64,000 bases of DNA from Zoroaster sp. YZ-2022 (Eukaryota > Echinodermata > Asteroidea > Forcipulatida > Zoroasteridae). Position 1 is the stretch's first letter; every line of letters begins with the position of its first letter. Where the stretch lies: positions 33,801,049 to 33,865,048 of the forward strand of contig CM055816.1 of NCBI GenBank assembly GCA_029582265.1, in the 5' to 3' direction. The notes below the pieces were generated by a model. The model did not search any database. It had not been told where the DNA came from and saw nothing but the letters and a program-made list of their open reading frames with translations. Position numbers and translations under genes: made by a program. Of this stretch, positions 55,336-64,000 are shown piece by piece.

Positions 55336-58300
55336 AATCTACATCATTTGTAAATTAAATTTTATAAATACACTTGACAATTTTTTCCATTAAAACGAAG
55401 GAAAAAATATGAACCATTATTTCCTTCTTTAATTCCTTTACAACAAAATGTTCTCGATCATTTCCTCCCTTGCCAATAATGCATGCAGTCATCACCCCAC
55501 GCATGTTCAGGCTTTTGCTTTACAATACAACAACTATGTAGACTTGGCACCAAGCCACATTCTTGATAAACACTTATTATAATATGCCCATGTTACAATC
55601 ACTCTCTATGACTATGGCCTTGCATTATCACTCCTTTACAAATCGTTAATAGCCTCTGGTTGCTGGCTGCTTGATTACAATGCAATGGGAAAAACCTGGG
55701 GATTCCCCTTACATCATGGAAAGCGCATGCGTCATGCTTGAAAATCTGGGACCTTTGTCCGGGCGTTGTCGATGTCAATGCAAAACGATGACAATGCACA
55801 TGCAAAATATACAATTTGTATGGAAGTAATGAGATGTTTGTCTGCATTCAAGCAGCCATGTTGAACCTGCATACACCACAGTCATATTGCGGAAAAAACG
55901 GGGAAAATACACCAAAAAATAATAATGAAATATTACTCACAACTGTGATATTTCTTTGTGTCAAGAAAAAAATTGATTTCTTTAAACTGAAAATATGAAC
56001 ATGGCTGGTACATGGCTGGTATGTATCGGTTTAATTCATTAACATGGACTGTTATTGCTATCATAAATAGCACACCTATTTATTATTTAATAGCCCGTAC
56101 TGGAGTAAATAAAATGGTTCAGCACAAAATTTAGACAGACAACTACATGTATATCATATTTCTTCAGGTGTAAAATTTTACAGTAAAATCACTGCTAACG
56201 TCAATACACATTAATACATGTTGGCATTTTTTTTCTTAAATATTTTTTTGGGCCGCCCCTCCCTCAACAAATTTTAACCTACATGTATGTAACAAGTTTT
56301 CAGGGGGCAACACTTGAGGATCTTTTACAGGGAGAATGTTCTCAGAGTGACACCCCCCCCCTCCTCCCATAGTCAGTAGTTATCATGCTCACATGTGTCA
56401 ACTAACATCAATTCATTCCATATTAAGTTTCAGCTTTTAAATAGATCATTTTCACATGATTGCCAGATTTGTATTTCATCAAGGAAACTAAAACCGGCTA
56501 CAACACCTCATTGTGTGGGACCACCCATAATTAAATGAATGAGGTCATTGCTTTACTTCCTGCAATAATGTATACATGTTGTACATGCACATTGTATGTA
56601 CACACATGTGTATGTATATGCCCATCCTAAACATGTATGTATCACAAATTAACAAACACAGATGTGTTTTAACATACATCTACATGTATGTGTTTTCAGT
56701 AAATGCAGCAAACAAAATTCTTTGACCAAATTAACCATTCACGGCACTTCACTTGCCACTGTTTGCATGTATTAACATTAGCTAGGACATGCGTATTTTA
56801 TACTAACCAGACAAAAAGATAGTTTCACTTAAAACAGAAATAATTACTAGACAGTATATAATTATGCATACATAATTATACACAAGGAAAACAACTTGAC
56901 AAAAAACTACAGATGTACATTTGATTCCATTTATTACAGCAGACCTACATGTACAATGTATGAATAGCAAAGAACTCTATATAACAAACAGGGTTCAATT
57001 GTTATAAAAGGTCAAAAGATCTGGTGCTGGGATGTGTAGATCACAATAGACACCAGGAACAACATTGGTTAACTATTAACATATCACCATGGATGCATAG
57101 TCTATGTTGTGGACACATGATTACTGTCTCATTATCTACACTGCACTGAACTTTGAAACAATTTATTTATGATTTATAGGAATAAAATTACAATGGGAAT
57201 CATCACAACCTGGTGTGAGTCATCTGTTGTGCTGTTATTTTACAGAAAAGTGAAATAATTTCCAGCTCGAATTTAGGAAAGAGTAATCTTTTATAAATTC
57301 GATGTTACAATTATTTTATTTATGTAATGATGAAGTGTAAATACATGTTTTGTTGAACTGAATTGAATAAAATACGACAAAACTGAATGCATTTTCACTA
57401 TTTTCCTGTTTATGACACAACATAATAAGCTGAAACTTTCACAGACTGGTTGCTTAATGTGTACATGTACAAATGTATATTGCCAACACAACCAATGTTG
57501 TCCGGCTTTCCTTTAAACCAGTGTCTTTCATTTAAAGTTTAACTTTCAATTTACGTCTTCCCTTCAAACGTTAGCAGTCCAAAGGGGGAAATCGTGTAAG
57601 AAAATCAGTTTTAACATGTTTGTGTAATTTCTAGATTCTACTTATTTTCAAGGAGGTCCGAGACCTGAAATGTAATGATCAGATGTACATGCAATTATGT
57701 TAATGGTGAACAGAATACAATTTGTGTTGGAGTGCTTGTTAAATAAAAACCATAACAACTGAGTAATTTGTTACCATGGGGATTGGTCAAAAGCATGACA
57801 CAGTTATGAACCATCAATATAATCAGCACTAGCCAATTACCATAGCGGTGCCCTTTGTATTGTGAATATGACCAGACGTTGACAATTTGGTTGATAACAT
57901 GTGCATGACTTTGTATTTATTGTACAGTGTATACATGTACATGTACATAGAGCTGAATGCTAACAATTTGAATATGGAAAGAAATGTAAACATGCCAGAA
58001 CCTCTATAATGTACATGTACACTTTTGTATACACAATTTACAGTGTATTCATATGCAAACTGGTAAAATTTATTTTTGTATAATTTTATTGTATTTTTGT
58101 AGGGCTTCATTTATTTTATTGAAATATGATTTCGACAAGGAGCCTAAACCCACTGTACCATAAGTTGGAATATAAATATTTTTAAATTAAAAGAAATATA
58201 TTACATTGGTTTTACAACACTCCCCCCCCCCCCCCGAATTTTTTTTTTTAAATTAAAATAAAAAGTTACAAATTAAAAAATGAAATAAACAAAATAAATA

Positions 58301-58760
58301 AAACATTTACAAAAATAATATATATTTTCACATCCCTTGTCCACAATTTTTGTTATTAATTATATATGTACATGTAGGTCTAGGTAGTAAATTGTATTGA
58401 GGGGTTGGGAGTTTGGAAAAAAAACATAACCCAAATGGAAAATGCTGATTGACCCCACATGTTGACAGATGATTTTCCAATCATTTAAAAATGCTGCACT
58501 ACAGATACATTGTACCTTTGATATTACATGTACGTACAACTGGAGTATATTTTTTGACTGTTCAAACCATTGTGTTACTATGACTTTGGAAACCAGTTCA
58601 CACAATGTTTTGAATGAGGTCACTTGACAAAATGCTCACAAAATTGTAAGATTTAAATGATTGAGAAATCCATGACATACATGTATTTTGGGAGACCATC
58701 CACATTCGGTGCAGTTTGTAACTTTTTTCTATGCGACAACTTCTCAAACAATGTTTGCTT
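55336..58760. other. Non-coding, no gene recognised
   Basis: AT-rich with many TACATGTA motifs, a C17 run at 58223, and a few random frames. No transposon ends were recognised. Confidence 0.4.
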
Positions 58761-59450
58761 TTAACCCTCCTACAATCAGTGCAATTTTTTAAACAACCCA
58801 CTCAGGCCACTCCAAGCCATTGGCCTCCTATGGTTACACTTCTGTGTACTGATCACACCACTGAGATTGCAGGGCAAGGTGGTCTCCCATTGATACATTG
58901 CAGGCCACACTAATAAGTTCAAACATTTACAGTGGCCTTGGGTGGCACACAGTTGATACATTGCAGGCCATACTAATATGTTCAAACATTTAGAGTGGCC
59001 TTGGGGGCCGTCCATAAAGTACGTACGCACGAAGGGGGGGAGGGGGGTTTGTTGACATTGCGTACACCATGCGTACAGGGGGAGGGGGATCCAAGCCAAT
59101 GCGTACCGTACACAAACCGACAATTTGCTTTTAATGAATTATCATGAAATCAATGTACTATCTCATATAAATAACTACCAGGACCAGCTTTTGTGCATCG
59201 ATATGGAATGCGTATGCATACAGGGGGGGAGGGGGGTTGGAGCCACTGCATATGCCATGCGTACAGGGGGAGGGGGTAAAAAGTCGGCATTTTGTGCGTA
59301 CGTACTTTATGGACGGCCCCTTGGGTGACACACGGTTGATTTTGTAAGACTACTTGGAAAGGACAGCAGGCTTGTATACATGTACATGTATGTACTGAAG
59401 GTTGCTAAAGAACAGAATTTAGTGGTTGGGAGTGGCTTCATGATCAATGT
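58761..59450. mobile_element. TTAA-bounded repeat, copy 2, interrupted by a MITE
   Basis: TTAACCCTCCTACAATCAGT then CAGGCCACTCCAAGCCATTG matches the left end of copy 1; GGTTGGGAGTGGCTTCATGA near 59422 matches its right end. A 65-bp tandem duplication (TACATTGCAGGCCA) lies at 58893-59000. Confidence 0.6.
59006..59318. mobile_element. MITE with GGCCGTCCATAAAGTACGTA ends
   Basis: Perfect inverted ends of about 26 bp (GGCCGTCCATAAAGTACGTA and complement) flanked by CCTTGGG at 58999-59005 and 59319-59325, a 7-bp target duplication. The inside contains two G-run blocks (ATGCGTACAGGGGGAGGGGG). The duplication size suggests hAT- or P-like mobilisation. Confidence 0.85.
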
Positions 59451-61327
59451 GTAGAATGGTATGTTGGGTGAAAGGGGTCATTTACCGTACCTGTACATAT
59501 AAACAAAAATACTTCAATGATGAAGATGAAGATGAAAAATCAGGGAATGCCTTCCATGTCATACTTCAGGAGAAAATTCAGAAGAGGTGCAGTTTCTAAC
59601 ATTTCTCAAGTTTGTTTTTGTACTGGCGCAAGAACAGGGTCTAAATGGGTGGAATAAACCCCGTAAAATATATGGAAATATTTCCCCAAAGAACCACATG
59701 TTTAAGTGCATATGTAGTTTCGTAACTTTTTTTTAGAAACTTACATAACTGAACATTTATTATACAAATGACAATCATAACATATGACCCAGTACATACA
59801 AGTACGATATATACATGTAGGTTTGTTACAATGTAACACTACAATTTTTACTTTTGGTTTTTGAATCATATTATCAAATTCAAGCAAAACATAATTACAA
59901 CAAACTGCCTGGCTTAAATTTTGACATTCTTATCTTCACCTAAAAATGATCCTACTCATTTGCTTTTTAAAATGTTGTATTTGTTGTTTTAACTGAACAT
60001 ACACTTTTTCAAATTTAGGCAAGATATAATTACAAAAAGTTTAGTGCCTTGAATTTTTGAAATTCTAATCTACAACAGAGAATAATTCTAATCGCCCACT
60101 TGAAAATCATAAATGACAAAAACTAGAATTGGTCAGTAAGTGTAAGCATGTTTATGTTTCCCTCTATAATCCATCAAGAACAAGTTAAACTATCAAACAA
60201 TTATCAAGAAAACTTCATCTTTCATTGTAATTCTTGATACTTTAAACCTTAATTTGAAATAATAACGGTCTTTATTTTGAGACTTTAAAATTCTAAAGGG
60301 AAACAATGTCTGCAAATTTCACATTGTTTTATCGAAGCAGAACTTCCTTTTTAATAATAACTTTTTAAATTTAAAAGCAATCAATTTAAAAGCATGAGAA
60401 CAAGAAATACAAAAATCAGAGGAAAAGCTGTAATTGAATTTACTCTGTCACTCACTTGAGTGCTTAAAACATACCTATCTTGTTTAACCCTGCATTTAAT
60501 AAGTTCATGCCCACGCAACTCTCAAAACAATATGTATACATACATACATGTACATGTAGATTATAGAAAACCTAACGATACATCAACTGAATATTAGGTC
60601 ATTTAAAAAAAATGGTTTAAAGTGTACAACATGTGCATGCAGTATGCTGGTCTTGCCAGGGTAGGGGAATGACAAAGGTGTTAGTTTTTATTTATTTTTT
60701 ATTTTGAAAGTTAATTACTTCCTCAAATTGTGATACATGTACATGTATATAAATTTATATAATTTGCCAGAGAACATGCAATTATTCCGTTAGAACAGCG
60801 TCACGGCCAAGATTGTTCAGAGTAATGTATCAACAAAAACACAAATGTACTGATAAATCCATTTTGACCGACACATCAGGAGCATCCCCCTTGCACTCCC
60901 CCTTCACTGCTATACCACTGGTTCTAAACAGCAGACTACTTACCATCTCAGCCAAAAAATAGAAATTAAACTTCATTAACGGCAATATAACAAGTAAAGA
61001 GGGGATAAACGAACACTTAATAGGCAATAAATATTTACAAACAATACAAATGTAAGTGGAGGTGATAAATCCAACTGCAATGAATGTAAAAACCAATCAT
61101 ATACATTCTGTACCTCTGAATTCCTCTAAATTCTATGATCCTTTTAACACTTGCATGGGATCAAATACTGAAAGATTCATTTTTAGGAAATGAAATCTTT
61201 TAAACACATTTCATTTGAATATACATGTACCATGTGACATAACGACACAGTTTTCACAAACTGACGTGAACACTCAAAAACTAAATTTTTCATTAATTTT
61301 CGTTATGTCAATATTTAGAAGGTATTA
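59451..61327. other. Non-coding, no feature recognised
   Basis: AT-rich; a minus-strand frame 60830-61096 has two hydrophobic segments but no splice or family support. Confidence 0.4.
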
Positions 61328-61500
61328 TACAAATATAACATGGTTTTCGGATGGACAGTCGATATTAGCTCCCCTCGGTATTGGAAGTTGACAAACAGTT
61401 CCCGAGGCGAAGCCGAGGGAATTAGTTTGTCAACTTCCAATAACGAGGGGAGCTAATATCGACTGTCCACCCGAAATAAACCATGTTATATTTGTTTTAC
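61328..61500. repeat. Long hairpin element, arms about 80 bp
   Basis: TAACATGGTTTTCGGATGGA, CAGTCGATATTAGCTCCCCT and TTGGAAGTTGACAAAC are mirrored by their complements on the other side of a tight centre near 61412 (CCCGAGGCGAAGCCGAGGGA). A surrounding pair TACCTCATACATATTCA (61505) and TGAATATGTATGAGGTA (61824) is inverted as well. Confidence 0.9.
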
Positions 61501-62576
61501 TAGATACCTCATACATATTCAGTTGCCATTACAATAATAAGGAGCTCGGGAAAACGCGAATTGACATTTACATGTGCCGCCATCTTTTCATGTGTATGTA
61601 CATGTGTAGCTAGGGCGATGTTCGCGCATGCATACTACACCCGTGCAACTGTTCCCTGATTGCTTCGTAAAGCACATGCGTAGTAGACTGATGCATAAAG
61701 ATGCGACAGTCTACTACGCATGCGTATACGCTGTGCGTGAATACTCGCGGGCACTTGGTAAATAGCCAAAATAGCATCTGGCACGTGATGGTGAATGGAC
61801 TAGTGAGAATTCGGCTCTCGATCATGAATATGTATGAGGTATAGTAATTACGGATACCTTTCTTTATTGAAATGCCTTAGGTTCCTAATTACAGTAATTT
61901 AATTTAGTTAAAATGGGTTGAAAACAGAGTTTTTCATTTTCACACAGTTACTGCCTTCTGCATGTTCAGCATTACCGCATGAATTTTATGATAACTGCAC
62001 GTTTTTAAGTTTTCACAAAATGACGCGAACGGTCAGGCCACACGCATGTTCCACGAAGTTGACGTATGTCCCTATACTAATGCATGGGAAACGTCACTTC
62101 GTGAAAACTTGATAACAGCGTGTGCTGATTTCACAAAGTGATGGTTTGATTTATAAGTATGTTACTCGTTTATAGTTATTTTCGAGATTAAAATGACATC
62201 GAAAGTGCTATTTTAATACGTTATCAACTTCAATTGCTTAAATCTCTCAATGCGATTTTACCTTTACATGGACGAAGTCACTTTGTGAAAACTGCAATAT
62301 TTACACCAGTGTACTTGATGACAGGCACACGGAGTGTCTTAAAATAAGGATGTACATATACATGTACATGTAGTAAGGCAAACGGGGGGCACACTAAGGC
62401 AAAAGAGTGGGAACGTGCCCTTCTCCCCGATCCCACCCACATCCCACCCACACCCCACCCAACCCCCCGTTCCTCCAATGATAGCATTAACAGTATGCAT
62501 GTCTGTGAGTAGTTTCTACCTAACATCATAAAGCAATGTCCTTGCTTTTGAATTGCACCAAATAATAATACAGATA
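61501..62576. other. CpG-containing stretch, then non-coding
   Basis: 61560-61800 has CpG-rich sequence with an inverted GCGTAGTAGACTG / CAGTCTACTACGC pair (61677, 61709). No gene is supported; C-run blocks at 62420-62470. Confidence 0.4.
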
Positions 62577-62948
62577 GCAATTCAATGGTTACATTACATT
62601 TTTTTTCCCACTCTTAATATGTATTGCACATATGTTTTTTTCACAGTAGTTGCATTATAACCCAGATCTTACTCGGCACAAAATAACAATTTCAGAAATT
62701 TGTTATATGTACGCTATATAAGACAAAAAGTGTCCGAAAAATGTAACATGAGTAACCAGCATTTTTCTCTTATATAGTGTACGTATAACAAATTTGTGAA
62801 TTTATTTATTTTTTGTGCAGAATAGTGTCTGGGTACAATGCAACTACTATGAAAAAACTGATGAGTGAAATATTTAAGTATGGAAGTTATAGCATTAAGA
62901 GTGGGCCCAATACTTCAAAAATGTAACATGAGTAACCATGGAATTGCC
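62577..62948. mobile_element. Palindromic MITE, 372 bp
   Basis: GCAATTCAATGGTTACATTA and its complement AACATGAGTAACCATGGAAT-TGC are the ends. CCCACTCTTAAT, CATAGTAGTTGCAT-type, AAATTTGTTATA and TACGCTATATAAGA blocks mirror across a centre near 62745. Confidence 0.85.
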
Positions 62949-63950
62949 CAGATGAATAAGATGATTTAGATTTGAGATGTACAGACTGCAGTGCCATACT
63001 TAAAAAAATACCCAAATATATACGTTTTCTGCTGAAATCTCATCAACGTCTCTTTTAAAGTGTCTACCACTGACTATACTGTAGGCCTACAGCTTTTGCA
63101 TGCCTCAGTTTGACCTTAGTGGCTTTTTATTAATAAGTGATGTCATGTATGACACATCTATAGAAATGAAGCATAAGTTTATGCACCCATATTATGTGCA
63201 CCCTTGAACAACAATACTACATTGTGAATTCTTATATTTGTAATGTGTGTTGGTTTTATTAGCAGTATACAAGTACATATTATACACTGTATTCGCCCAG
63301 TGCATGAGCCATTGCAGGCACATGTTAGACCACTGTGGGCGAAAGGGCAGCAATAGTGAGTCGCATTTAGCGTATTTTGCAGTTGATGTGCATACGCCCG
63401 GAATATCTCCAGCGATCATTGGCTGGTAGAAGTACACGCGCGCTTAGTACCATAACATACGTGCATAAAGTGTACGCAAAATGCTCACATGATGCAAAAG
63501 TGGCTATCATCAAAACACTGGGTGCAAATTCACCGCTAGAGGGCTACGATGTGCACTGAGTGGATATTTTACATGTACTAAAAATGTACAATTTGATGTT
63601 TATTTATTTTTCATTCAAGACACATACAATGCCCAAGACAGTTATGGATCACGTGTGGGTTCATTAACATCTGGTTAAGACATGGCTGATCAAAATCAGA
63701 GCAGCGCGCATGAACATTGCCCGCAACTTTTAGCCTGCACGCAAAGCAGAGTGATGAAGTTTGTTTCGCGTCATGCCGACAGCTGCCTTGGCACTTTGAA
63801 AGTGTTTTGTGTGACTGTCCACAAAATGTGAATTTTTTCCTATTTCTATAACTACATTTCTAAATGGAAATAAAAGTTTCACGCTTGGTCGTTACCAGAT
63901 ATTGGACATGGCCACTGGCAATAAAGGACCATACATGTATACACATGTAA
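62949..63950. other. Non-coding, no gene recognised
   Basis: Nothing supported; short frames on both strands near 63190-63560 overlap each other and show no family signature. Confidence 0.4.
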
Positions 63951-64000
63951 ATCAGCCACTGCTACATGTACAATGTACATGTACATGTACATGTACGAAT
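63951..64000 (+). repeat. ACATGT microsatellite at window end
   Basis: TACATGTACATGTACATGTA tandem sequence reaching the window edge. Confidence 0.9.

Noticed and set aside
58776..59123. 115-codon minus-strand ORF
   Set aside because: It spans the junction of a TTAA repeat, a 65-bp tandem duplication and a MITE end.
60830..61096. Minus-strand ORF with two hydrophobic segments
   Set aside because: Hydrophobicity is expected from AT-rich codons; no start context, splice sites or family pattern.

Overview
The window reads as AT-rich nuclear DNA of an animal, most likely a marine invertebrate. The evidence is spliced exons with GT/AG borders, a tRNA-derived SINE, DIRS, piggyBac, pogo, mariner and CR1/L2-like elements, many palindromic MITEs and frequent ACATGT-rich microsatellite. 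Phylum cannot be fixed from the sequence. There are no bacterial operons, CRISPR arrays, rRNA genes or free-standing tRNA genes. Nearly every protein-coding trace is a single exon or is broken.

Layout. (1) 1-1475 is a compact block unlike the rest: two convergent genes whose stop codons overlap, and a second minus-strand gene. Both minus-strand genes start with the same upstream motif and share a SAP-like helical motif; one also carries zinc-binding motifs. All three are decayed. It looks like a fragment of a large DNA virus or virus-like element fixed in the host genome. (2) 1955-9225 holds the first half of a monocarboxylate-transporter-like (SLC16) gene in four exons. A conserved Trp codon has become TAG and the coding frame then runs straight into Gypsy integrase. 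A pogo-like element and a foldback MITE lie in its second intron. (3) 9225-11550 is a Gypsy-type remnant: integrase C-terminal region followed by a C2H2 zinc-finger ORF. (4) 11735-24060 is a nested stack. A minus-strand DIRS-like element (RT-RNase H, tyrosine recombinase, SGNH hydrolase) is split at a TTAA by a piggyBac element, which is split by a 6.2-kb foldback element flanked by AGGCT on both sides, which carries a 5'-truncated LINE in its centre. (5) 25.5-27.6 kb is an 81-bp minisatellite growing out of one arm of a palindrome.

(6) 29-53 kb holds short minus-strand exons, all phase 1-1 or terminal phase 1, encoding Ser/Thr/Pro-rich stalks, single transmembrane helices and short cytoplasmic tails. 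They look like the 3' parts of one or more type I membrane protein genes. One TM unit is tandemly duplicated. No ligand-binding ectodomain is visible. Between these exons are a tRNA-derived SINE (three copies), a mariner/IS630 derivative with a matching empty site, and several minisatellites. (7) 53.9-64 kb is repeat-rich non-coding DNA with four strong palindromic MITEs and a TTAA-bounded repeat family present twice.

No cooperating gene system is evident. The strongest biology is the insertion history, the virus-like block at the left edge and the TM/stalk exon cluster.
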